DNA of 19,521 nt from NCBI GenBank assembly GCA_036745875.1, contig DAIOFH010000073.1, positions 1 to 19,521 on the forward strand. Reading direction: 5' to 3'. The position numbers and the translations under genes are program-made. The stretch is from DAIOFH01 sp036745875. GTDB taxonomy: Bacteria > Planctomycetota > SZUA-567. Below are positions 1-8,474 of this stretch, piece by piece; position 1 is the first letter of the stretch; each line of letters opens with the position of its first letter. The notes beneath the pieces are model-generated. The model saw only the letters and a program-made list of their open reading frames with translations, did no database searches and was not told where the DNA came from.

Positions 1-49
1 CAATGGTCGCGACTCTTTTTTTACCTGCAGGGAATCTCTGGAGAGAATC

Positions 50-835
50 TTGACGCTTGGAATATCCGAACCCGTCGCCCTGATCTCGGACGTACACGCA
101 AACCTGGAAGCGTTGACAGCGGTTATCGATGATATCCGCAGCCAGGGGGTGCAACAGGTCATCAATCTCGGAGATACTGTCGGCTATGGTCCGGACCCCG
201 AAGCCTGTATAGATCTTGTCGATGCGCTTTGCGACATAAACCTATGCGGTAATCACGACTACGCCGTGCTTTTTGACGCAGAAGGGTTTAATCCGATAGC
301 CAAGAAGTCGGTGGATTACCACCGCAAAGTTCTTGCACCGTCCCCCCGTGAAGACGATCCGGAGAAGATTCGGCGCTGGTTGTGGTTGGAAACGCTCGAA
401 CCGATGTTCGAGACGGACCGCTTCGAATCGATGCACGGCTCTCCAAGGCAACCGATCACCGAATACGTCCTTCCATCGGATCCAGAGATGGATCCCATCA
501 AAATGATGGACATTTTTTCAGCCATGTCGAAGCATGTAGCCTTTGTCGGCCATACGCATTTCCCCGGCGTGATGGAGGAAGGCAACGAATCGTTCCTCAT
601 GCTGTCGGCAATCGACAACTATTATAAAATCGACAACGATGTCCGAGCCATTATCAATATCGGTTCCGTCGGCCAGCCGAGGGACCGCAATCCGCGCAGT
701 TGTTACGTCATTTACGACGGCGAGGCAATCACTTTTCGGCGCGTCGAGTACGACGTTGAAAAGACCATGGAGAAAATCCTCGCCCAGCCGGATATTCATC
801 CCGCCAGCGGTATGCGTCTGAGGGAGGGGAGATGA
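50..835 (+). CDS. Metallophosphoesterase (calcineurin-like, YfcE/MJ0936-type)
   Basis: This is a 261-residue cytosolic phosphoesterase of the calcineurin-like superfamily. The metal-binding motifs appear in order: D14-x-H16 in SDVHAN, G41-D42 followed by VGYGPDP, G67-N68-H69-D70, H129 in MHGSP, and G167-H168-T-H170. Near the C-terminus GSVGQPRD is a hallmark of the small YfcE/MJ0936-like branch. These enzymes use two metal ions to cleave phosphomonoesters or phosphodiesters; the substrate here cannot be told. The chosen start is a TTG at 50 with GGAGAG at 40-45. The frame stays open to the window edge, so a more upstream start is possible. A short open frame ends with TGA at 51-53, overlapping this start, and could be the tail of a coupled upstream gene. 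The RND adaptor gene follows after 39 bases. The family call is firm; start and substrate are not. Confidence 0.9.
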   Translation: MTLGISEPVALISDVHANLEALTAVIDDIRSQGVQQVINLGDTVGYGPDPEACIDLVDALCDINLCGNHDYAVLFDAEGFNPIAKKSVDYHRKVLAPSPREDDPEKIRRWLWLETLEPMFETDRFESMHGSPRQPITEYVLPSDPEMDPIKMMDIFSAMSKHVAFVGHTHFPGVMEEGNESFLMLSAIDNYYKIDNDVRAIINIGSVGQPRDRNPRSCYVIYDGEAITFRRVEYDVEKTMEKILAQPDIHPASGMRLREGR

Positions 836-874
836 GGCGGGAAAATCCTGAACGAAGATTCGGGGGAGCCCACC

Positions 875-2011
875 ATGAAAACGTTGTCTCGTGTCGTATT
901 AATTGTTTCCATCCTTGTTTCATGCCCCGCAGTATATAGCGGCGAGCAGCAACTTCCCGAAGTCGGGGTAATTACGCTCAAGGCCGCGACCGTAGCCCTC
1001 ACGTCGCAGTTGAACGGCCGTGCAGTTGCCTATGCAATTGCGGAAGTCAGGCCCCAGGTCAACGGCATCATCCAAAAGCGTCTTTTTGAGGAAGGCGCTA
1101 ACGTCAAGGCAAACACGCCGCTCTACCAAATCGACCCCGCCATGTACCAGGCCCAGCTTGAGAGCGCCAAGGCGGTGTTGGTGAAAGCTGAAGCCCTGCG
1201 CGATGTCGCGGAAACGAAGAACACCCGCTATGACGAACTGGTGACCAGCAAGGCTGTGTCGCAGCAGGATTATGATGAAGTGGCCGCCGCCTTCAAGGAA
1301 ACGGCCGCCCAGGTCGGCGTTGCCGAAGCGGACGTGAAGATCGCGCAAATCAATCTCGACTACACCAGGGTCCTTGCTCCTCTTGACGGCCATATCGGCA
1401 AGTCCAGCGTCACCGAAGGAGCCCTCGTCACCGCGAATCAGGCAACCCCGCTCACCGTCATCCAACAGCTCGACCCGATATACGTCGACGTCGCCCAGTC
1501 ATCCGTGGGAATTCTGGAGCTCAAGAAGGCTCTGGATAAGGGCATTCTACAAAATACCGGACGGGGAAAGGGCGTGGTGCGGCTCATTCTGGAAAACGGC
1601 GACAGATACGCCCATGACGGCCAGATCCTGTTTTCCGAAGTGACGGTCGACCAGTCGACGGGTTCTGTCGCTATTCGGGCGGTCTTCCCCAACCCCGATT
1701 GGGATCTCCTTCCCGGCATGTATGTAAAGGCGATTGTCGGCGTCGCAGAGAAGGACGGTGCTATCACGGTGCCGCAGCCAGGCCTGTTCCGCAACCCGGA
1801 CGGCTCGGCCTTCGTGTATGTGGTCGGGGATGACGGGACGGTGGAAAAGCGGGCCGTGACGATCGTTCGGGATCTCAAGGATTCCTGGCTGATCGAAGAC
1901 GGGTTGAAGGAGGGGGAGAAAGTCATTGTGGAAGGCACGCAGCGGGTTCGCTTTGTTCCCGGTTCGCTCGCTCCCAAGGTCAGGCCTGTCGAAACGACAA
2001 TGACTAATTAA
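875..2011 (+). CDS. RND efflux periplasmic adaptor (AcrA/MexA-like membrane fusion protein)
   Basis: A 378-residue HlyD/AcrA-family adaptor that would link an inner-membrane RND pump to an outer-membrane channel. The N-terminus is a hydrophobic signal with a lipobox-like L14-V15-S16-C17, suggesting lipid anchoring as in AcrA. A lipoyl half-motif follows around residues 58-85 (VRPQVNGIIQKRLFEEGANV). Next come an alpha-helical hairpin rich in Ala, Glu and Lys (about 98-160), the second lipoyl half (LAPLDGHIGKSSVTEGALV, about 168-186), a beta-barrel and a membrane-proximal domain ending near VEGTQRVRFVPG. The length is usual for the family. The ATG at 875 has GGGGGAG five bases upstream. The pump gene follows in the same direction after an AT-rich inverted repeat. 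No outer-membrane channel gene is in the window, so a separately encoded TolC-like partner is inferred. Export substrate unknown. Confidence 0.93.
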   Translation: MKTLSRVVLIVSILVSCPAVYSGEQQLPEVGVITLKAATVALTSQLNGRAVAYAIAEVRPQVNGIIQKRLFEEGANVKANTPLYQIDPAMYQAQLESAKAVLVKAEALRDVAETKNTRYDELVTSKAVSQQDYDEVAAAFKETAAQVGVAEADVKIAQINLDYTRVLAPLDGHIGKSSVTEGALVTANQATPLTVIQQLDPIYVDVAQSSVGILELKKALDKGILQNTGRGKGVVRLILENGDRYAHDGQILFSEVTVDQSTGSVAIRAVFPNPDWDLLPGMYVKAIVGVAEKDGAITVPQPGLFRNPDGSAFVYVVGDDGTVEKRAVTIVRDLKDSWLIEDGLKEGEKVIVEGTQRVRFVPGSLAPKVRPVETTMTN

Positions 2012-2067
2012 CAATTAGTAATGAACAATTGTGTATTATTGTTGATTTCCATTACTAATTATTAATT
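2006..2067. repeat. AT-rich inverted repeat between the efflux genes
   Basis: Left arm AATTAA (2006-2011), C, AATTAGTAATG (2013-2023). Right arm CATTACTAATT (2050-2060), A, TTAATT (2062-2067). The arms pair over 18 positions with one mismatch. A second short inverted repeat, AACAAT (2024-2029) with ATTGTT (2038-2043), lies in the loop. The stop codon of the adaptor gene (2009-2011) is inside the left arm. The RNA could fold into a long hairpin between the adaptor and pump messages. There is no run of T after it, so it is not a classical terminator. It could be an RNA-processing or stability element, or a small dispersed intergenic repeat. The symmetry is seen; the role is inferred. Confidence 0.7.
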
Positions 2068-2087
2068 GCGAATGGGGGAAGTCTTCC

Positions 2088-5000
2088 ATGTCCACCTTTT
2101 TCATAAACAGACCGATATTCGCCTGGGTCATCGCCATTATCATCATGCTTGTTGGCGTGCTTGCCATTCTGACCCTGCCTGTCGCGCAGTATCCCACCAT
2201 TGCCCTGCCGGCGGTAAGCATCAGCGCCAGTTCCCGGGAGCCAATGCGGAGACATTGGCGAACACTGTCACGCAGGTCATAGAGCAAAAGATGAACGGGA
2301 TCGACAATCTCGTCTACATGTCTTCACAAAGCCAGTCGTCCGGTTCCGTCAGCATTACCCTGACCTTTGAGGCAGGCACCGATTCCGATATCGCCCAGGT
2401 CCAGGTGCAGAACAAGCTGCAAAACGCCATGCCCCAGTTGCCCGCCGTGGTGCAGCAGCTCGGAGTCGACGTGAAAAAATCCAGTTCAAGCATTTTGATG
2501 CTGCCGGGGTTTGTCTCGCGGGACGGCAGCATGACCGATTCAGAAATCGCGGATTATATTGTTTCAAACCTGCAGGACAGTATTTCACGCCTTCCGGGCG
2601 TCGGCGATTTCCAGGTATTTGGTTCTCAGCACGCGATGCGCATTTGGCTCGATCCGGATAAGCTGGTCGCCTATAACCTGACGATAGCCGATGTGAAGAG
2701 TGCGATCACCGGACAAAACATGCAGGTGTCCGCGGGGCAGCTCGGCGGCACTCCGCAGGTGAAGGGACAGCTGCTGAACGTCGTGATCACGGCTCAGACC
2801 CAGCTGGAGACGCCCGAGCAGTTTGCGGACATTCTCCTGCGGGTGAACAAGAACGCCACCGACCTGCGCCTCGGCGACATCGCCGTGGTGGAAATGGGCC
2901 GGGAAAGCTATGACATGGTCGCGCATTACAACGGGCTGCCAGCATCAGGCATCGCCATTTATCTTGCCACAGGCGCCAATGCACTGGAGACGTCCGACCA
3001 TGTACGGGAATATCTGAAGGGTGCCAGCGCATTTTTCCCCAGCGGACTGGAGATCGTCTATCCGTACGATACGACGCCGTTTGTCCGCATTTCGATCCAC
3101 GAAGTGATCAAGACGCTTATCGAGGCGATAATACTGGTGTTTATCGTCATGTATGTGTTTTTGCAAAACATCAGGGCTACACTGATCCCCGCGCTGGCGG
3201 TGCCGGTGGTATTACTGGGGACGTTCGGCATTCTCGCAGGCCTTGGCTATTCGATAAATACCCTGACCATGTTCGGCATGGTGTTGGCGATCGGTCTGCT
3301 TGTTGATGACGCGATTGTGGTGGTGGAGAATGTCGAACGCGTCATGCAAGAGGAACACCTGGCGCCCAAGGAAGCGGCGATCAAGTCCATGGGGCAGATC
3401 ACCAGCGCCCTAGTTGGTATCGCCCTTGTCCTTTCGGCCGTGTTTGTGCCCATGGCCTTTACCGGCGGTTCCACAGGCGCAATTTTCCGCCAGTTCTCCG
3501 TTACCATCGTCTCGGCCATGGTCCTGTCAGTTATCGTCGCCCTGGTCCTGACACCCGCGTTGTGCGCCACAATGCTGAGGCCGGCGCAGCACAAGGACCC
3601 GAAAGACCAGCGTGGCTTCTTCGGTTGGTTCAACCGCACCTTTGAATATGGCGTCGACCGCTATGCCGGAACGGTTGGCGGCATCCTGTGCCGGGCGATC
3701 CGAGTGTTTGTCATTTATCTCGTTTTGGCGGCGGGAGTGGTGTATGTGTTCAAGCTTATTCCCTCTTCGTTCCTGCCTGACGAAGACCAGGGAGTGATGA
3801 TGGTGGAGGCGCAGCTGGCGCCGGGTTCCACGCAGGACCAGTCCCTGCACATAATGAAAATGATCGAGGATTATTTCCTCAACGAAGAAAAGGAAACGGT
3901 CGAATCCATATTCAGCGTGTGCGGCTTTTCCTTTTCGGGACAGGGGCAGAATTCGCTGTTCGCCTTTGTCAGCCTGAAGGATTGGGGAGTGAGAAACGCT
4001 CCTGAAAAGCGGGTAAAAGCCATTGCCGCCAGGGCCCACCAGCACTTCAGCCAGGTCAGGAACGCGACCATATACCCCATTGTCCCGCCTGCGGTGTCGG
4101 AACTCGGGAACTCCACCGGCTTTGACATGCAGCTCCAGGATATGGGCAGCCTTGGCCACGCCAAACTGATGGAGGCGCGCGACAAGTTCCTCCAGCTCGC
4201 TGAATCTAAACCGTACAACCAGCTGATTTTCAATGTCCGCCATAACGGCAAGTCGGACAATCCGCAGTATGACGTCCAGGTCGACCTGGCGAAGGCCAGC
4301 GCTTTTGGCGTCGCCGTTTCCGATATCCACGACATGCTGCAGACCGGATGGGGCAGCAGTTATATCAACGATTTCATGGACAAGGGCCGGATCAAGAAAG
4401 TCTATATGCAGGCCATGCCGGAGGCGAGGATGCTGCCGGCCGATTTCGACCGCTGGTATATCAGAAACGACGTCGGTGAGATGGTACCGTTTGGCGCGCT
4501 GATCACCAAAACCTGGAAGTATGGTTCACCCAGGCTTGAGCACTACAACGGCCTGCCGTCCGTGGAAATGATCGGTGAACCCCGGGCAGGAGTAAGCTCC
4601 GGCAGGGCGATGCAGGCGGCGGAGGAAATAGCCAGGCAACTGCCGGAGGGAATAGGCTATTCGTGGACCGGCCTGTCTCTCCAGGAAAAGCAGGCAGGTC
4701 AGCAGTCGACAATGCTCTATGCCATCAGCCTTCTTGTCGTCTTCCTTTGCCTTGCCGCGCTGTATGAAAGCTGGTCGATTCCTTTCTCCGTGCTGCTGGT
4801 GATGCCGATAGGCATACTTGGCGTTCAGGTGGGGGCGCTTCTTTTCGATCAGGCCAACGACGTCTATTTCCAGGTCGGTTTTCTGACCATTATCGGTTTG
4901 TCGGCAAAGAACGCCATCCTCATCGTTGAATTCGCGAAGGCATTGCATGAGCAGGGCAAAGGACTGGCGGAGGCTGCCGTGGAAGCGAGTCGTTTGCGCA

Positions 5001-5203
5001 TACGGCCTATCCTGATGACGTCTTTCGCGTTCATTCTTGGCGTGTTGCCCCTGGCGACCAGCAGTGGCGCAGGATCCGGCGGGCAGAATGCGATCGGTAT
5101 CGGCGTAATCGGCGGAATGTTGTCGGTGACGATCCTGGGCGTGTTTTTTATTCCGCTCTTTTTCGTGCTGGTGGGCAGACTGTTTGGCGCAAAGGATAAC
5201 TGA
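2088..5203 (+). CDS. RND multidrug efflux pump permease (AcrB/HAE1-like), frameshifted near codon 48
   Basis: Inner-membrane proton-driven RND transporter of the AcrB/MexB (HAE1) type, partner of the adaptor upstream. Translation starts at the ATG at 2088 with GGGGGAA seven bases upstream, giving the canonical MSTFFINRPIFAWVIAI start and TM1. The frame then breaks. After VSISAS the continuation FPGANAETLANTVTQVIEQK is in the next frame, as if one T were missing from the TT at 2231-2232; the broken frame stops at 2282. With that base restored the protein is 1038 residues, the family's usual size. The proton-relay residues then fall at D407-D408 (GLLVDDAIVVVEN, codons 3305-3310) and K941 (LSAKNAILIVEF, codon 4907). 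The C-terminus is complete. Everything after the break is intact, so a sequence error or very recent mutation is more likely than an old pseudogene. The longer open frame beginning at 2066 has a nonsense N-terminus and should not be taken as the protein. Confidence 0.93.
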
Positions 5204-5207
5204 AGAG

Positions 5208-6293
5208 TTAATTATCCAGCATCAATTCTTTAGGCGCGCCGATTTCGGCGATGTAGATCACGCCAGAGCGTTCGGGGCCGTCGGCGAGAAGCAGGCCTGT
5301 TTTCAGGTTGGCGAAAGTCACTGTGCGCGAGGCCCGCACGGTCGACTTGTCGGCCAGCCCCGTATCGCCGGAGAGGCCGCTCGGAAGATCCAGGCTTAGC
5401 ACCTGGATACGGGATGAGTTTATCGTATTGATTGCCCTGCGGTAGATATCCGCCACTTCCCCCCTGAACCCGGTTCCCAGCATGGCGTCGACGATGAGCG
5501 AAGTGCCGTGGAACAGGTCGTCTAGATGTTCGGGATTTTCGCTGACGTCGACCACCTTCACCGATTCTTCGTCAGCAAGCAGGCGAAAGTTGATTTCCGC
5601 ATCGCCCGTCAGCCGGCTATGGGGCTTCACCATGGCAATCGTTGGAACATAGCCCAGCCGCGAAAAACCGCGGGCCATGACGAAGCCGTCCCCGGCATTA
5701 TTGCCGCCACCCGCGACGATGAGGGGATTTCCCTGCGTCCGGGCTTTTTTCAGCATGTCGTTGGCAACAAGCACCGCGCCGCAGCCTGCGTTTTCCATCA
5801 GGCACATGCCCGGCAGGCCGTATTCGTTGATGGCAACCCTGTCCACCTCCCGCGATTGCTCGCAGGTGAGGACAGGATCACCGGTGTCGGCCACCCTGAC
5901 AAATGTTATTGCTTCATCTTCTTCAATATCAATGGCCCATGCCGAATCCGAATTCTGCAGGGATTCTATGGTTCGCCGCCTGTTCGGGCTCGATATTTCC
6001 AGATGGTTTTTAAGAATGGTGAATGGGCCGTTCAAATCTTTTTTGAGGTGCATTTTTTCGCAGACGTCCGCCATGAGGCGAATTAGCGGGTTCTCGAGAC
6101 TGCGAGGGGTAAACGATATCTGCACTTCCGCGCCCCAGCGGTCCGCCCAGCGTGCCGAAGCTGCCAAGGCAGCGCCGAGATCGCTCTTGTCCACCTTCAT
6201 GCGCCATACCTGGCCCTGGCATGGCATACCGGTGGCGGCAATCAATCTGCCATATCGTTCAACGCTGAGTAGCGCCTTAACGTCGTCAATCAT
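5208..6293 (-). CDS. nnrE: NAD(P)H-hydrate epimerase (YjeF N-terminal domain) with an unknown N-terminal domain
   Basis: Residues about 141-361 form a complete YjeF_N domain, which epimerises damaged NAD(P)HX so the S-form can be dehydrated. Visible motifs are VLTCEQSREVDRVAI, LMENAG, GGGNNAGDGFVMARG, VDAMLGTGFRGEV, LSLDLPSGLSGDTG and a final KTGLLLADGP block. The usual C-terminal ADP/ATP-dependent dehydratase (NnrD) domain is absent. About 130 residues precede the epimerase, with a mixed alpha/beta look (WADRWGAEVQISFTPRSLEN, then ITFVRVADTG); I do not recognise this part. The ATG at 6293 is chosen over a TTG at 6311 because a promoter-like pair upstream would begin the transcript about there; neither start has a clear Shine-Dalgarno sequence. 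The gene converges on the RND pump with four bases between stops. Epimerase call firm; N-terminal domain unassigned. Confidence 0.88.
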   Translation of the reverse strand: MIDDVKALLSVERYGRLIAATGMPCQGQVWRMKVDKSDLGAALAASARWADRWGAEVQISFTPRSLENPLIRLMADVCEKMHLKKDLNGPFTILKNHLEISSPNRRRTIESLQNSDSAWAIDIEEDEAITFVRVADTGDPVLTCEQSREVDRVAINEYGLPGMCLMENAGCGAVLVANDMLKKARTQGNPLIVAGGGNNAGDGFVMARGFSRLGYVPTIAMVKPHSRLTGDAEINFRLLADEESVKVVDVSENPEHLDDLFHGTSLIVDAMLGTGFRGEVADIYRRAINTINSSRIQVLSLDLPSGLSGDTGLADKSTVRASRTVTFANLKTGLLLADGPERSGVIYIAEIGAPKELMLDN

Positions 6294-6313
6294 GAGAATC
6301 GCACAATTCAAAA

Positions 6314-6343
6314 TATATACGCTATGAGTCTTCAGCTAAACAA
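6314..6343 (-). promoter_or_regulatory. Possible sigma-70 promoter for the epimerase gene
   Basis: On the minus strand TTGTTT (6343-6338) and TATATA (6319-6314) are 18 bases apart. Transcription would begin near 6307, giving a short leader before the ATG at 6293. The -35 match is moderate and the region is AT-rich, so chance occurrence is possible. Confidence 0.35.
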
Positions 6344-6536
6344 GAAACCGTGCGTTCATATTTTTGCAGGTGAGTTTTAAAATAATACCATCGGTACAGT
6401 TGCGACCACGCAAATACAGAACACATCTAAACTATAACTCATGATTGTCACTTGCGCAGGAGAAAAACAAAAAGGCTTGAGTTTACCGATGCAAAAGTGA
6501 ACATGATTTGTATGATATAGAAATAAGCAGGGCGGC

Positions 6537-6550
6537 GCGCTTGTAAGCGC
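6537..6550. repeat. Short perfect inverted repeat upstream of the RseC-like gene
   Basis: GCGCTT (6537-6542) and AAGCGC (6545-6550) flank GT. The GC-rich palindrome sits in an otherwise AT-rich leader. It could be an operator or the base of a leader RNA structure; nothing in the sequence decides which. Confidence 0.4.
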
Positions 6551-6554
6551 TCCA

Positions 6555-6588
6555 TCCTGAAAGGTTGATTTTTTCAGGAGAAAACGCA
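6555..6588 (+). promoter_or_regulatory. Leader hairpin covering the ribosome binding site of the RseC-like gene
   Basis: TCCTGAAA (6555-6562) is perfectly complementary to TTTCAGGA (6572-6579), with a nine-base loop. The right arm contains most of the Shine-Dalgarno AGGAG (6576-6580), which lies seven bases before the ATG at 6588. Folded RNA would hide the ribosome binding site, so translation of the RseC-like gene, and perhaps the genes behind it, could depend on opening this stem. The pairing is seen; control is inferred. Confidence 0.5.
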
Positions 6589-7037
6589 TGGAAGGGCTTG
6601 TGCGAGGAAATGGGGTGGTGTTATCCCGCGAGGATAACAAGGTGATTATCAGAATGCCGGTGGATGGCGACGAGAACTGCGCCTCTCATTGTGAAAGCTG
6701 TGGTTTGTGTGAAAAAGGCAAAAAAAGGTATATTGATGTCTATGCCGATCTCGATACGGTGACAAATACACTACAGGAAGGTGCGGCTGTCTCAGTGGAA
6801 TACGAGCGCCGCGATCCCGGCATGGCGGCGGTCCTGTTTTTCCTTCCCGCGCTTGCCGGGCTTCTTGTCGGGGGGGGCGTCGGTTCGGTGATTGCCGCAG
6901 GGGACGACACGTTTCTCCTTACCTTGATAGGTGGTGGATTTTTGGTCGGCGCGTTCGTTTCCTGGCTCTTTCGGCGTAGATACCTCGGTATGGTTCGGCC
7001 GAAGGCGAATAAAGTCATACCCATTACAGGAGAATAA
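6588..7037 (+). CDS. RseC/MucC-family redox membrane protein
   Basis: A 149-residue small membrane protein of the RseC/MucC family. The N-terminal soluble part carries a four-cysteine cluster, C31-x3-C35-x2-C38-x2-C41 (CASHCESCGLC), typical of the family. Two membrane segments follow (about 78-101 and 107-127), separated by a short acidic turn. RseC proteins have been linked to sigma-E regulation, to reduction of SoxR together with Rnf-type electron transport, and to thiamine synthesis; which applies here is open. It is the first gene of a tight plus-strand operon: its TAA is two bases before the start of the ferredoxin:thioredoxin reductase gene. That pairing supports an electron-transfer or thiol-redox role. 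The ATG has AGGAG upstream, held in a hairpin. Confidence 0.85.
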   Translation: MEGLVRGNGVVLSREDNKVIIRMPVDGDENCASHCESCGLCEKGKKRYIDVYADLDTVTNTLQEGAAVSVEYERRDPGMAAVLFFLPALAGLLVGGGVGSVIAAGDDTFLLTLIGGGFLVGAFVSWLFRRRYLGMVRPKANKVIPITGE

Positions 7038-7039
7038 CC

Positions 7040-7345
7040 ATGAGCCCCGAAAATACGGCTGTAGACCGGATGGAGGAGGATGAACTCCTCGACAAGCTCA
7101 AACGCCATGTCCAGGACAAAGATTTCCGGTTCAACCCCGACGAGAAGATCGTCATGGGCTTGATCAAAGCCATGGTGAAGAAACGCGAAAAAACCGGTGA
7201 TTACTACTGCCCGTGCCGAGTTGTCACCGGCGACCTGGAAGAAGACAAGAAAATTGTCTGTCCCTGCTATTACCACCCCTATGAAATAGAACGCGACGGT
7301 TTTTGCCATTGCCATCTCTTCGTCAAGAAGGATGACCAGGATTAG
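7040..7345 (+). CDS. Ferredoxin:thioredoxin reductase, catalytic (beta) subunit
   Basis: A 101-residue protein matching the FTR catalytic chain throughout its length. The diagnostic paired cysteines are C57-P-C59, C74-P-C76 and C89-H-C91, within YYCPCR, VCPCYYHPYE and GFCHCHLF. In known FTR these hold a [4Fe-4S] cluster next to a redox disulfide and pass electrons from ferredoxin to thioredoxin. No gene for the variable alpha chain, ferredoxin or thioredoxin is nearby, which is usual for non-photosynthetic bacteria carrying only the catalytic chain. A good AGGAG precedes the ATG. It sits between the RseC-like gene (2-base gap) and tgt. Confidence 0.95.
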   Translation: MSPENTAVDRMEEDELLDKLKRHVQDKDFRFNPDEKIVMGLIKAMVKKREKTGDYYCPCRVVTGDLEEDKKIVCPCYYHPYEIERDGFCHCHLFVKKDDQD

Positions 7346-7361
7346 AAGGAACTGCATCGCC

Positions 7362-8474
7362 GTGACAAATGCACTGCAATTCACTGTGGAAAAAACCGAG
7401 GGTCGGGCCAGGGCTGGGACTCTTGTCACCCCTCACGGCACGGTTAAGTCCCCGTTTTTCATGGTTGTCGGAACGGCGGCCTCGGTCAAGGGCATGACTA
7501 TTGATCAGCTGCGCGCAGCCAGTTGTCAGGTCGTCCTGTCCAACACCTATCACCTGGCAGTTCGCCCAGGTGCTGAGGAAGTGCGGGCCAGGGGCGGGCT
7601 GGCGAAGTTTATGGGCTGGAACGGGCCGACATTGACTGACTCGGGGGGGTTCCAGGTTTTCTCTCTCGCGAAAAAAAGGAAAATTACCCCGGAAGGCGTC
7701 CGCTTCAACAATCACATCGACGGCAAGGAACTGTTCCTTACGCCGGAAAAAGCGGTGGAAATACAGCAGAACATCGGGGCCGACATCATGATGTGCCTGG
7801 ACGAATGCCCGCCTGCCAAGGCTGACCGCGACGCCATTGCCAAGAGCCTGGTCTTTACCCACGCCTGGGCCGCGCGTTGCCGACAGGCATGGAACAATCC
7901 GTCGGAGCAGGCGCTTTTCGGCATTGTCCAGGGCGCGCTGTACGAGGACCTCAGGGCGGAAAGCGCCGACTGCCTGCGTGATCTCGATTTTCCCGGCTAT
8001 GCCATCGGCGGCGTAGCGGTTGGGGAGGGAACGGAGGATATTCGCCGCATCGTCCATCATACGGCCCCGCTTTTGCCGTCGGACAAACCGCGTTATTTGA
8101 TGGGTGTCGGCAGTCCGGCCGACATCATCGCCTCGGTCGCTTCGGGGGTCGACATGTTCGACTGCGTCATGCCGACCCGGCATGCCAGGCATTTCCAGGC
8201 TTTTACCAAGCACGGGGCCATCAACCTCAAGAATGCCCGTTTCGTCCAGGACGACGGCCCAATTGAGGAGGGCTGCGACTGCGAGTGCTGCCGTTCCGTT
8301 GGAAAAGCATACCTGCGGCATCTGGCCGTCCTTGGTGAGTTGATGGCATCGGTATGGATCACCATTCATAACGTTCGCTTTTACCTGCGTCTGATGGAAG
8401 ACATCCGCGCCGCGATTCTTGAGGGACGGTTCGAGGCGTTCAGGAGGGAGCGTTTGGCTATGCTGGGGGAATAA
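7362..8474 (+). CDS. tgt: Queuine/preQ1 tRNA-ribosyltransferase (tRNA-guanine transglycosylase)
   Basis: Bacterial Tgt exchanges guanine-34 of tRNAs with GUN anticodons for preQ1, a step of queuosine synthesis. Numbering from the GTG at 7362 (370 residues): the catalytic base region TDSGGFQVFS has D93, the FGIVQG and GGVAVGE substrate-pocket loops are present, the nucleophile region is GVDMFDCVMPTR with D267, and zinc ligands are C305, C307, C310 and H336. The usual N-R after PTR (PTRNARN) reads PTRHARH here, a mild variation. I prefer the GTG at 7362, which has AGAAGGA at 7344-7350 and begins close to the family's normal N-terminus. An ATG at 7332 would overlap the FTR gene and has its purine run directly abutting the start codon. 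It is the last gene of the RseC-FTR-tgt run; no other queuosine genes are visible. Confidence 0.96.
   Translation: MTNALQFTVEKTEGRARAGTLVTPHGTVKSPFFMVVGTAASVKGMTIDQLRAASCQVVLSNTYHLAVRPGAEEVRARGGLAKFMGWNGPTLTDSGGFQVFSLAKKRKITPEGVRFNNHIDGKELFLTPEKAVEIQQNIGADIMMCLDECPPAKADRDAIAKSLVFTHAWAARCRQAWNNPSEQALFGIVQGALYEDLRAESADCLRDLDFPGYAIGGVAVGEGTEDIRRIVHHTAPLLPSDKPRYLMGVGSPADIIASVASGVDMFDCVMPTRHARHFQAFTKHGAINLKNARFVQDDGPIEEGCDCECCRSVGKAYLRHLAVLGELMASVWITIHNVRFYLRLMEDIRAAILEGRFEAFRRERLAMLGE

Noticed and set aside
1..53. Tail of an upstream gene, ending in TGA at 51-53 and overlapping the TTG start of the metallophosphoesterase
   Set aside because: Only about 17 codons are visible and the phosphoesterase frame is also open to the edge, so no product can be supported.
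5194..5217. Possible bidirectional terminator between the pump and epimerase genes (GGATAACT against AGTTAATTATCC)
   Set aside because: The stem needs a four-base bulge and there is no T-run on either strand.
6511..6516. TATGAT as the -10 box of the RseC-like operon promoter
   Set aside because: There is no acceptable -35 at 16-18 bases and no proper extended -10, so the operon's promoter remains unplaced.
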